The notes beneath the pieces were generated by a model. The model searched no databases. It was given only the letters and a program-made list of their open reading frames with translations, and was not told the DNA's origin. A stretch of 64,000 nucleotides of DNA from an uncultured Campylobacter sp. (GTDB lineage Bacteria > Campylobacterota > Campylobacteria > Campylobacterales > Campylobacteraceae). Positions 8,260 to 15,879 of the stretch are shown here, one piece after another. Where the stretch lies: contig NZ_CALIAV010000055.1 of NCBI RefSeq assembly GCF_938045625.1, forward strand, positions 1-64,000, in the 5' to 3' direction. Within the stretch, counting starts at the first letter, position 1. Each line of letters starts with the position of its first letter. The position numbers and the translations under genes are program-made.

Positions 8260-8760
8260 ATGCGAGATTCGCGCGAGTTTCAGGTCTTAGCGGGCGAGGT
8301 AAAAAACGTGAGATGGAATGCGGCTACGGACGAGTGCGTTTTTGAGATCGCGGGCGCGAAATTTAACGTTAAAAACCTCAAAGATCGCCTCGTGCCTCGC
8401 GAAAACGACCGCCTAGCTATCGCCTATGACGAGCAAAACGAGGTTTGGAATTTTAAAAACTTAACCTCGGGCAAATGGCTCAAAAACTACGCTTGGCGCG
8501 CGCATTTTATACTATTTTGGGCGGCGATCTTTGATATCGTTCCCGGTAAAATTTTAGGTGCGATTTTTGCGATACCTATAATTTATTTAAGCAAGTATTT
8601 GTCCGAATTTGCAGGCATGACGGCCTTGTTCGCCCTTGTTATTTGCTTATTTTTATCGCTACCCTTTTTGCACATATACTGGAGCGAAAGCAAAAGCTTA
8701 AGCGGCACGGTCGAGGCGTATCTGGCTTTGAGAAAATTTTTAAATGAGATGGATTTGTAA
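8260..8760 (+). CDS. Membrane protein of unknown function (paralog of the next gene)
   Basis: A 166-residue protein. Residues 1-75 form a small beta-rich cytoplasmic domain containing KNLKDRLVPRENDRLA and WNFKNLTSGKW. Two hydrophobic segments follow at about 83-110 and 115-137. The same pattern, with the ending KNRSLNSAAW, occurs in the downstream gene, so the two are tandem paralogs. GGAG is present upstream of the ATG. I do not recognise the family. Confidence 0.65.
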   Translation: MRDSREFQVLAGEVKNVRWNAATDECVFEIAGAKFNVKNLKDRLVPRENDRLAIAYDEQNEVWNFKNLTSGKWLKNYAWRAHFILFWAAIFDIVPGKILGAIFAIPIIYLSKYLSEFAGMTALFALVICLFLSLPFLHIYWSESKSLSGTVEAYLALRKFLNEMDL

Positions 8761-8788
8761 AATGGCGTCAAATTCAAGGGGATTTTTG

Positions 8789-9664
8789 ATGAAAACCAAA
8801 AACGGTTTAAAACTGCTCGGCGGCCGCGCGGGTTCGCTTGAGTGCGTCTATAAAGACAAAAGCGGATTTGATTATAGCTTTAGCTTGGATGGGCAAATTT
8901 TAAACGTTCGCTCGCTGCAAAGTCCGCTCTTGCCGTTAAATGACGGCGACGAGATGCTGGCGGTTTGCGATAAAAAGGGGCGGGTTTTGGGGCTAAAAAA
9001 TCGCTCTTTAAACTCCGCGGCCTGGTACGCCTATGAGCCTAGCCTCCTTTTTGCGGCTCTGTTTTTCGCGCTATTTTTGTTGTTCGCCGCGGCCGGCGTT
9101 TGGGGGATTTTTTCTGGTTTTGACGGACGGTGGCCGCTTTTTAGCACTTTGTTACTTGTTTTTGGTTTCGGCTCTCTTGCTTTTGCTTGGTTTAAGTATC
9201 ACCGCGAGGCGTCTTTGGGCTTGCGCGTTAGATCGATGCTGGGCGCCACAAAAGAGCCCAAGTCTAGCGGCGAGGCTAACGGCAGGGTGCGCGACAAAAG
9301 GATTTTTGAGACGAAAGAGAAGAGCTATTTTAGAGTCACGGTCGGCGATACGTTTTTATGGGGTAGCAGCCATAAAAAGCGCGCCCTGGAGCTAGCAAAC
9401 GGCGACGAAGCGAGCGTAAAATACGAAAATTTCAGGGTCATAAAGATACGAAATCTCAGCAAAAACCTGACGGCGAAAAAATCTCAAGGCTTTTTTGAGA
9501 GGGCGCTTTGGTTTAGCGCAGATATCGCGATTAGCCTTTGCATGGGGCTTGCTTTGCTCTATGCGGGGACGATGGATTTTTGGTTTTCGCCTTTTGCGGG
9601 GATTGCCGGCATCGTAATCTTGCTCGGCGGAGCCAGCTTTAACGTGTTTTATAAAAAGGATTAG
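8789..9664 (+). CDS. Membrane protein of unknown function with an internal domain repeat
   Basis: A 291-residue protein from the ATG at 8789, chosen because AGGGGA lies 7 bp upstream; in-frame ATGs at 8744 and 8762 would add 15 or 9 residues. It has a beta-rich domain (1-76), two TM segments (about 84-110 and 117-135), a second copy of the beta domain (about 178-228), then two more TM segments (about 243-260 and 267-286). The repeat is visible as NDGDEMLAV...LKNRSLN against ANGDEASVK...IRNLSKN. The first half resembles the upstream gene. Function unknown. Confidence 0.65.
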   Translation: MKTKNGLKLLGGRAGSLECVYKDKSGFDYSFSLDGQILNVRSLQSPLLPLNDGDEMLAVCDKKGRVLGLKNRSLNSAAWYAYEPSLLFAALFFALFLLFAAAGVWGIFSGFDGRWPLFSTLLLVFGFGSLAFAWFKYHREASLGLRVRSMLGATKEPKSSGEANGRVRDKRIFETKEKSYFRVTVGDTFLWGSSHKKRALELANGDEASVKYENFRVIKIRNLSKNLTAKKSQGFFERALWFSADIAISLCMGLALLYAGTMDFWFSPFAGIAGIVILLGGASFNVFYKKD

Positions 9665-9784
9665 CCCTTGGCGCGGAGATTTTAAATTTGAGCCCGCCAC
9701 CGTAAATTTGACGCTAAAATTCGGCGTACAATTTGAGTAACGCGGGCAAGTCCGTCAAATTTAAGCCGCTCGCCCGCGTTTAAA

Positions 9785-9860
9785 TTTACAAAAACGCTTG
9801 CAAATTTTGCCGGGCGGTAAATGGCAGAAATAGCGGCGATAAAGCTTAAATTTAGCGCGA
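9785..9860 (-). pseudogene. Duplicated, degenerate 3' tail of thiE
   Basis: Bases 9785-9807 are identical to 10564-10586, the last codons of thiE (23 bp). After a gap of about 20 bp the match resumes at GGGCGGTA and the following bases. Read on the minus strand it encodes NLSFIAAISAIYRPA, where ThiE has NPDYIAVISALYRPA, then the shared LQAFL end. The rest of thiE is absent. It lies on the far side of the reductase gene at 9921-10472, so that gene sits between the real thiE end and this second tail. Confidence 0.82.
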
Positions 9861-9920
9861 TCTCCGTGGTTTATATTGAGGCAAATTTATGCGTAGCAAG
9901 ACTAACTGCGACCGTCAAAT

Positions 9921-10472
9921 TTAGCCTAAATTTTGTAAAAACTCCGCGTATTCTCTAGCTCCGCGCTCTAAATCGTCCTGGCTTGATACGTAGTCCACGC
10001 CCGGAGTCTCCTCGGCGCCGTAAAATGCGAAAAAGCCGCGGTAGTCGGCGTGAAAATAGTATTTAAACGCAAGCTCAAACGGCGTAAGAACCTCGCGCAA
10101 GCTAAAATGATAGCGTCCTTGCGGGCAGTAATCGCTCTTTTTGATGCCCGCAGTCACGGCTAGCGCGACCTTGCGGCCCGCAATACCGTCCGAGCCGCGC
10201 CCATAGGCAAAACCGTGCGTCATCACCGCGTCGATCCATGATTTTAAAATCGGAGGGCAGGAGAAGTTATGAAGTGGAAACTGCAAAACGAGGGCGTCGT
10301 GGGCTCTGATGAGCTCTTGCTCGCGCGCGACGTCGATATCGCCTCTCCCGTAAACCTGCGTCAAATCATGAACGCTAAAGTGCTGCGGCTCTTTGAGGAC
10401 CTCTTGTAGCAGGCGTTTGTTTATGGCTGAGTTTTTGATATCGGGGTGGGCTAAGATGATTAGGGTTTTCAT
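9921..10472 (-). CDS. NAD(P)H-dependent flavodoxin-fold oxidoreductase (MdaB/KefF family)
   Basis: A 183-residue FMN/FAD-dependent NAD(P)H quinone reductase-like protein. The N-terminal LIILAHPDIKNSAINK matches the family's LAHP nucleotide-binding loop, and the LQFPLHNFSCPPILKSWIDAV stretch corresponds to the conserved FP..W....P..LK.W.D motif with altered spacing. The likely role is two-electron reduction of quinones or electrophiles in the cytoplasm. AGGAG precedes the ATG. It is flanked on one side by thiE and on the other by a duplicated thiE tail, which suggests it was inserted there. Confidence 0.85.
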   Translation of the reverse strand: MKTLIILAHPDIKNSAINKRLLQEVLKEPQHFSVHDLTQVYGRGDIDVAREQELIRAHDALVLQFPLHNFSCPPILKSWIDAVMTHGFAYGRGSDGIAGRKVALAVTAGIKKSDYCPQGRYHFSLREVLTPFELAFKYYFHADYRGFFAFYGAEETPGVDYVSSQDDLERGAREYAEFLQNLG

Positions 10473-10564
10473 TTTTCTCCTTTTTAATCGAGCAAATTTT
10501 AGCGAACCTGGCTTAAATTTAGGCGGAGCATTGCGCGGTTTAGCGAGGCAAATTTAGCGCATTT

Positions 10565-11167
10565 TTACAAAAACGCTTGCAAATTTCGCAGATTTTCTTT
10601 TATGGATGCGGGGCGGTAGAGTGCCGAGATAACGGCGATGTAGTCGGGATTTAGCGCGGCGATTTGCGCGATATTTGCTGCGTTTATGCCGCCGATCACG
10701 CAAATCGGGATACGTAAAATTTCCTTTGCGCGCCTGATCGTTTCAAATTTACAAAGCGGGGCGTGCGGTTTGGTCGGGCTTGCAAACAGGGCGCCAAATG
10801 CCGCGTAAGAAGCGCCCTCGTCCTGCGCCCTTAGCGCTAAATTTAGATCGTCGTAGCAGCTAACGCCGATGAAAGCGTCCTCGCCTAAGATCTTTCTAGC
10901 GGCCTTTACTCCGCCGTCATCTTTGCCGATGTGCACGGCGTTAGCGCCTATTTTGGCTGCAAATTTTACGTCGTCGTTTACGATAAATCTTGCGCCGTAA
11001 CGCTCACAAAGCTCTTTTAGCGCAAGAGCTACGCGCTCGTTTTTTGGCTCAAGCTTAGTGCGGTACTGCAAAAGCTTCACTCCGCACTCTAGCAGCTCGC
11101 GAGTTTGCTCTAGCACGCTGTTTTCTGGCGTTAGGATATCATCCGTGATAGCGTAAATTTCAGACAT
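10565..11167 (-). CDS. thiE: Thiamine-phosphate synthase
   Basis: A 200-residue TIM-barrel enzyme that joins HMP pyrophosphate and thiazole phosphate to form thiamine phosphate. Visible landmarks are QYRTK, HIGKDDG, FIGVSCYD and the phosphate-binding GGINAANIAQI near the C terminus. Length matches the family. Its start overlaps the end of thiD by 8 bp, so both are made from one message. No TPP riboswitch is visible upstream of the pair. The 3' end is duplicated at 9785-9860. Confidence 0.93.
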   Translation of the reverse strand: MSEIYAITDDILTPENSVLEQTRELLECGVKLLQYRTKLEPKNERVALALKELCERYGARFIVNDDVKFAAKIGANAVHIGKDDGGVKAARKILGEDAFIGVSCYDDLNLALRAQDEGASYAAFGALFASPTKPHAPLCKFETIRRAKEILRIPICVIGGINAANIAQIAALNPDYIAVISALYRPASIKENLRNLQAFL

Positions 11168-11918
11168 TTTCGCCCGCTGCTTTGTGATCTAGTAGCCGCA
11201 CGCCGAAATTTGAGCCGTGGGCGTTTTTAATCGCGTTTGCGACGAAGGCTTTGGCGCTCTTGATTGCCGTTACCTCGTCTGCCCCGCAAGCTAGGGCGCA
11301 TGCGATAGCCGTGGCAAAGCTACATCCCGCGCCGTGCATGATTGTGGGACGCTCTAGCGGCTCGCCAAATTTAACAATTTCGCCGCTTTTTTTATAAAGC
11401 GTATCCTCGCAAATCTCGCTCGCTCGCGTGCGTTTTAGCACGACGTCGCAGGGCAGATCGGTGCTCAAATTTAACCCCAAAATGCGCGCTTCGTCTAAAT
11501 TTGGTGTCGCGATGCGGGCGAGGCTTAAAAGCTCCTTTAACGCGTTTATGGCGCCATCTTGTAGGAGCTTCGCGCCTGATTTTGCCACGCAGACAGGGTC
11601 TATCACGGCTGGTATGCCGCTGTTTTGCTCTAGCCAGGCTTTGACGCAGGCTATGAGCTGTTTGTTAAAGAGCATGCCGATCTTTACGGCGTCAAATTTT
11701 AGCTCGGCGCAGGCTGCTTCTAGCTGCGCGTTTAAAAACTCGGGCGTTACGGGCATTACCGCGCTCACGCCGCTCGTGTTTTGCGCGGTTAGAGCCGTGA
11801 TAGCGGTCGCGCTGTAGCTGCCGTAGGCCTCGCAGGTTTTTATATCGGCTTGCACGCCGGCACCCCCGACGCTGTCGCTGCCTGCGATGATTAGGATATT
11901 TTTTTTAGGATTTTTCAT
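11160..11918 (-). CDS. thiD: Hydroxymethylpyrimidine/phosphomethylpyrimidine kinase
   Basis: A 252-residue ribokinase-fold enzyme that phosphorylates HMP and HMP phosphate for thiamine synthesis. The N-terminal IIAGSDSVGGAGVQADIK and the catalytic region MHGAGCSFATAIAC (anion-hole GAGC in the usual GTGC position) are typical. It lies upstream of and overlaps thiE; only ThiD and ThiE, not the rest of the pathway, are in this window. Confidence 0.93.
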   Translation of the reverse strand: MKNPKKNILIIAGSDSVGGAGVQADIKTCEAYGSYSATAITALTAQNTSGVSAVMPVTPEFLNAQLEAACAELKFDAVKIGMLFNKQLIACVKAWLEQNSGIPAVIDPVCVAKSGAKLLQDGAINALKELLSLARIATPNLDEARILGLNLSTDLPCDVVLKRTRASEICEDTLYKKSGEIVKFGEPLERPTIMHGAGCSFATAIACALACGADEVTAIKSAKAFVANAIKNAHGSNFGVRLLDHKAAGENV

Positions 11919-11962
11919 TGTTTTGCCTTGAGCGGTTTTGTTAAATTTGTCTTTGGTCGAAT

Positions 11963-12697
11963 TTATTTGTCACCGAAATCCTTGCCAAACTCGACGCCTA
12001 GCTCCTTTAAATTTACGGGGCCGTTTCCTTGCGACTCCATCGGTATCGGCGGAGTTTGCGACTGCGTTTGCGTAGGCTGCTCGCTCGCAGGATTTTGCTC
12101 GGTTTGAACGTTTTTGGTGGCATTATTTTCGGCTTTCTTCGGCTTTTTCTTTGCTTTTTCGTCTTCTAGCTTTTTGCCGGTTAGGCACTCGTAAATTTCC
12201 GCGTGATTTTTCTTTGCCCAGTCCTCTTTGACCTCGATTTTTTGATACTCTTTGCTAGTAGGCAGGGCGAGGCCGTTTTTAACTAGGGTTTTGTTTAGGA
12301 TTCTGCTTTCGTCGCTTACTTCGCATAGCCATCTATCGCCTAGATTTTTTAGCGTGAGCACGTAGTAGTTGCGACCCGGACGAAATATCTTATTGATCTC
12401 TTTGTCGTAGGATTTGGTGAAATTTTCCAGCTCTTTTTTTTCTTTTATGCATTTTGCGCCGTTATAAAATTTGACGTTTGCAAGCTTACAAGGGGCGATC
12501 ACGGCGGCGTTTAGCCTAAAGATAAATGTATCGTAGTCTAAAATTTTTTCTAAAAAAAGGACTTCTTTTGTGACTTTTTCGCGTTTGGATTTGGTCGTTT
12601 GGGTTATTTGCATGTCGGTAAACTCGGCAGCCGAATTTACCGACAGCAAGGCTAAAGCGCAAAATTTAATCAGAGTAAAAAATGCGCTTTTTTTCAT
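11963..12697 (-). CDS. Exported protein of unknown function
   Basis: A 244-residue protein with a signal peptide (cleavage near SAAEF at about residue 24). Residues 25-165 form a compact domain with a LVKNGLALP stretch that faintly recalls staphylococcal nuclease-like folds, but the nuclease arginines are not evident. Residues 175-225 are a Lys-, Gln- and Pro-rich linker, so the C terminus is probably extended. Its ATG overlaps the stop of the binding-protein gene by one base, so it is translationally coupled to the ABC transporter operon. Function unknown. Confidence 0.6.
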   Translation of the reverse strand: MKKSAFFTLIKFCALALLSVNSAAEFTDMQITQTTKSKREKVTKEVLFLEKILDYDTFIFRLNAAVIAPCKLANVKFYNGAKCIKEKKELENFTKSYDKEINKIFRPGRNYYVLTLKNLGDRWLCEVSDESRILNKTLVKNGLALPTSKEYQKIEVKEDWAKKNHAEIYECLTGKKLEDEKAKKKPKKAENNATKNVQTEQNPASEQPTQTQSQTPPIPMESQGNGPVNLKELGVEFGKDFGDK

Positions 12698-13413
12698 TAT
12701 TTCAGATCGTATTTTTCTAGCAGTTTGTCGTAGCTGCCGTCTTTTTTCATCTCGTCAAGCGCGGTGTTTATCTTAGTGACTAGATCGGCTTGTTTGCCTT
12801 TGTCAAATGCTATAGAAAAGCCTTCGCTACCGTCGGTTTCTTTATAAAACTCCTCAAGTTCCGGATTTTTCTTTAAAAAGCCGTAGCCGATCGAGCTATC
12901 AAGTACGACCGCGTCTATCTTGCCTTTTTTTAGCCCCATGATTAGCGGAACCGGATCCTCGGCAGGCACGACTTTAGCGCCTGCGATAGCGTTAGCGGCG
13001 ATCTCTTGGACGGTGCCTTGTTGTACGCCCACTCTTTTACCGTTTAGGGCGTCTTTGCTCGCGATGGCGTCGTTGCCTTTAGCGCGCAAGTAGATGTTTT
13101 CCGTAGCGTAGTAAGCCTGCGTGAAATCAATCGACTTTCGTCTATCGTCAGTCGCGCTCATCGCGCTTGCTACGGCGTCGATCTTGCCCGTTTTTAGAGC
13201 GGGGATGAGGCCGTCAAAGCTCATATTTACGATCTTGTACTCAAAACCCGCGCGTTTAGCGAGCTCGGCTACTAGGTCCATGTCAAAGCCGGTGATCTTG
13301 TTTTGCTCGTCCACGTACTCAAACGGCGGATAGTTAGCGGCTGTACCGATCTTTAGCTCGGCAGCGCCAAGTGTAGCTAGAGCCGCTAAAAGCAGCGCAA
13401 AAATCTTTTTCAT
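12697..13413 (-). CDS. Amino-acid ABC transporter substrate-binding protein
   Basis: A 238-residue periplasmic binding protein of the polar amino-acid family (SBP family 3). After a signal peptide (cleavage after about LGAA, residue 18) come IGTAANYPPFEYVDEQNKITGFD and SAMSATDDRRKSIDFTQAYY, the classic signature. The conserved arginine in DDRRKS and an aspartate in AVVLDSSIGY fit binding of an amino-acid alpha-carboxyl and alpha-amino group. AAAGGAGAG precedes the ATG. It is the second binding protein in an operon with one permease and one ATPase. Confidence 0.9.
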   Translation of the reverse strand: MKKIFALLLAALATLGAAELKIGTAANYPPFEYVDEQNKITGFDMDLVAELAKRAGFEYKIVNMSFDGLIPALKTGKIDAVASAMSATDDRRKSIDFTQAYYATENIYLRAKGNDAIASKDALNGKRVGVQQGTVQEIAANAIAGAKVVPAEDPVPLIMGLKKGKIDAVVLDSSIGYGFLKKNPELEEFYKETDGSEGFSIAFDKGKQADLVTKINTALDEMKKDGSYDKLLEKYDLK

Positions 13414-13444
13414 TTTCTCTCCTTTAAATTTGGTTTCAAATTTA

Positions 13445-13466
13445 AGCCCGCAACGCGGTGCGGGCT
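13445..13466 (-). terminator. Intra-operon hairpin between two binding-protein genes
   Basis: AGCCCGCA (13445-13452) and TGCGGGCT (13459-13466) form a perfect 8-bp stem with a 6-base loop, placed just after the stop of the upstream binding-protein gene. On the minus strand it is followed by TTAAATTTG, a weak U-tract. It may be a partial terminator or an mRNA-stabilising stem that sets the ratio of the two binding proteins. Confidence 0.5.
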
Positions 13467-13473
13467 CGTAAAT

Positions 13474-14295
13474 TTACTTCAGGCCGTATTTTTCCATCAT
13501 CTTGTCAAATTCGCCGCTCTTTTTGAGCTCCTCTATCGCGGCGTCTATTTTGCCGATTAGCTCTAGGTGCTTGCCTTTATTAAACGCTACGGCAAAGCCT
13601 TCGGTGCCGTCGGGAAGCTTTAAAAACTCCTCCAGATCCGAGTTTTGCTTTAGATACTCGTAGCCGATCGGGCTATCTGTTAGCACGACGTCGATTTTGC
13701 CTGCTTTTAGCGATAAAATCGCAGCCGCTACGGTCTCTGCAGGTACGGCTAAGTCGCCGCAGATGGATTTAGCTGCGGCCTCTTGCAAGGTGCCTATTTG
13801 CGCGCTTATTTTTTTGAGGTGCATATTGGTCGCATTTACGTCGGTACCTTTTTTGCGGATGAAAAGATTATCCGAAAAATAATAAGGCTTCGTAAAATCG
13901 ACCGATTTTCTTCTCTCCTCGGTCGCGCTCATACCGCTTAGCGCGGCGTCTATCTTGCCTGTTTTTAGAGCGGGGATTAGCCCGTCAAAGCTCATATTTT
14001 GCACGTCAAATTTGACGCCGATTTTCTTGCCGACGGCCTCTATCATATCGATTTCAAAGCCTACGATTTTGTTGTGCTCGTCGATATACTCAAACGGCGG
14101 ATAGTCCGCGCTCGAGCCTACTTTTATCGTTTGTTGTACCGCTACGGGGGTTGCCTCGTTTTTTACTGCAGCGTCTTTGCTCGCGTTTTCATTCGAGCTT
14201 TGACCGCAGCCTGAAATCATCAAAGCGGCGGCTACGAAAACGAAAAGTTTTTTAAATTTGCCGGCGGACAAAGCCGCAACGATGTTTTGTGACAT
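13474..14295 (-). CDS. Amino-acid ABC transporter substrate-binding lipoprotein
   Basis: A 273-residue paralog of the neighbouring binding protein. It has an N-terminal hydrophobic segment ending in a lipobox, MISGC, with the lipidated cysteine near residue 30, and then an Asn/Ala-rich tether of about 25 residues. The SBP family 3 signature SSADYPPFEYIDEHNKIVGFE and SGMSATEERRKSVDFTKPYY follows. It is probably anchored to a membrane, unlike its soluble sister. AGGAGG precedes the ATG. The two differ enough to suggest different ligands. Confidence 0.9.
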   Translation of the reverse strand: MSQNIVAALSAGKFKKLFVFVAAALMISGCGQSSNENASKDAAVKNEATPVAVQQTIKVGSSADYPPFEYIDEHNKIVGFEIDMIEAVGKKIGVKFDVQNMSFDGLIPALKTGKIDAALSGMSATEERRKSVDFTKPYYFSDNLFIRKKGTDVNATNMHLKKISAQIGTLQEAAAKSICGDLAVPAETVAAAILSLKAGKIDVVLTDSPIGYEYLKQNSDLEEFLKLPDGTEGFAVAFNKGKHLELIGKIDAAIEELKKSGEFDKMMEKYGLK

Positions 14296-14307
14296 TTTGA
14301 CCTCCTT

Positions 14308-15036
14308 TTAGTGGTTTAAAATTTTACCTAGAAAATCCTGCAAACGCTGATTGCTAGGGTTTTCGAAAACATTTTTAGGCGTGTCGTCCACGGCTATTTT
14401 ACCGCCGTGCATGAAAAATATCCTATTGGCCACGTTTTTAGCAAAGCCCATCTCGTGGGTGACTACTAGCATCGTGATGCCCTTTGCTGCGACGTCCTTC
14501 ATGATGTCTAGCACCTCACCGATCATCTCTGGATCTAGCGCACTCGTTGGCTCGTCAAAGAGTATGACCTCGGGATTCATAGCAAGGCTTCTAGCGATTG
14601 CTATACGCTGTTTTTGACCGCCCGAGAGCTTGTGCGGGAATGCATACTTTTTATCGCTTAGGCCCACGCTTTTTAGTAGCTCGTCGGCTCTTTTTTCCGC
14701 GCTTTCTTTATCTAAAATTCCCGCTTTTATCGGAGCTAGGGTTAAATTTTGCAAGACGTTTTTATTTGCAAAAAGGTTAAAGTGCTGAAAAACCATGCTC
14801 ACTTTTTGACGGATTTTGTTTATATCAGTTTTTTTGTCCGTTATATCCTCGCCGTTTATCTTTATGTGCCCGCCGCTTGGCTCTTCTAGGCGGTTTATGC
14901 AGCGCAAAAACGTGCTCTTGCCGCCGCCGCTAGGACCTATGATGGCGATGATTTCGCCTTGTTTGATATCTACGCTGATATCGTCTAGGACGCGTAAATC
15001 GCCGTAATTTTTACTCAAATTTCTAATCTCAATCAT
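14308..15036 (-). CDS. Amino-acid ABC transporter ATP-binding protein
   Basis: A 242-residue ABC ATPase of the polar amino-acid (GlnQ/HisP) family. Walker A is GPSGGGKST (34-42), the Q-loop lies in VFQHFNLF, the signature is LSGGQKQR and Walker B is VILFDEPTSALDP, with the switch histidine in VVTHEMGF. All catalytic elements are intact. It overlaps the permease gene by 8 bp and precedes the lipoprotein binding-protein gene. Confidence 0.94.
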   Translation of the reverse strand: MIEIRNLSKNYGDLRVLDDISVDIKQGEIIAIIGPSGGGKSTFLRCINRLEEPSGGHIKINGEDITDKKTDINKIRQKVSMVFQHFNLFANKNVLQNLTLAPIKAGILDKESAEKRADELLKSVGLSDKKYAFPHKLSGGQKQRIAIARSLAMNPEVILFDEPTSALDPEMIGEVLDIMKDVAAKGITMLVVTHEMGFAKNVANRIFFMHGGKIAVDDTPKNVFENPSNQRLQDFLGKILNH

Positions 15037-15739
15037 GGCGATTTAGTCTCCTCTCTAAAATTTTAACCAAAAACGTAAAGAACTTCACACTGACATAGTA
15101 AACTATACCCGTGAAAATGACGGGCTCTGGGCTATAAAATACCGCTTGTAGGCTCTTACTTTGCATTGTGATGTCGATGACGCTAATGTAGCCTACGACC
15201 GAAGTTTCTTTAAACAGCGAGATAAATTCGTTCGCAAGCGCAGGCAATATGTTTTTAGTCGCCTGCGGGAACACCACTTCGCGCATCGAGACGTAGTAGT
15301 TTAGGCCCATCGCCCTTGCGGCTTCCATTTGCCCTTTATCGACGCTATTTATGCCGCTACGCACGATTTCTGCGACGTAGGCGGAGCTGTTTAGCCCAAG
15401 CGCGATTAAAGCGACGTAAAAGTTATCGCTCCAGGTTGCGAAAATCACGACCGAAAATATAAGAAGCTGCAAAATAATCGGCGTTCCGCGCAGGATATCT
15501 ACGTATTCGTCAATGAGAAAGCTTAAAATTTTGATATTTAAAAACTTTAAAAACGCCAAAATAAAGCCCAAAGTCACGCCGATAGCCGTGCCGCCTATGG
15601 TGAGTCCCAGCGTCACGCCATAGCTTTTAAGGTAAGCTAGACGTTGCGCCTCGTTTAGCTCCGTCGGATAAAAATAGTAAACGCCCGCGGAGACGATGAC
15701 GACGAAAAACAGCGCCCTGAAAAATTTTTCGTTTAGCAT
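15029..15739 (-). CDS. Amino-acid ABC transporter permease
   Basis: A 236-residue inner-membrane permease of the HisMQ family with about five TM segments. The EAA loop is clear in AARAMGLNYYVSMREVVFPQATKNILPALANEFISLFKETS. A DILRGTPIILQLL motif, typical of polar amino-acid permeases, is also present. A single permease implies a homodimeric channel. It is the first gene of the operon, transcribed away from putP across a 140-bp AT-rich spacer. Confidence 0.93.
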   Translation of the reverse strand: MLNEKFFRALFFVVIVSAGVYYFYPTELNEAQRLAYLKSYGVTLGLTIGGTAIGVTLGFILAFLKFLNIKILSFLIDEYVDILRGTPIILQLLIFSVVIFATWSDNFYVALIALGLNSSAYVAEIVRSGINSVDKGQMEAARAMGLNYYVSMREVVFPQATKNILPALANEFISLFKETSVVGYISVIDITMQSKSLQAVFYSPEPVIFTGIVYYVSVKFFTFLVKILERRLNRHD

Positions 15740-15879
15740 TTCTTAAACCTTAAAAGTGTAATGAGGGTTAATAATACGGAAAAAAATATAAATTTAACCT
15801 TTTTTACGCGAAAAAATTATCTTTTAAACAAATTTATCATATTATCGTAACTCAAATTTAAAAAACCGAGGGAAATTTA

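Noticed and set aside
11919..11962. TPP riboswitch upstream of thiD-thiE
   Set aside because: Only 44 bp separate thiD from the preceding gene, too little for a TPP aptamer, and no conserved core is seen.
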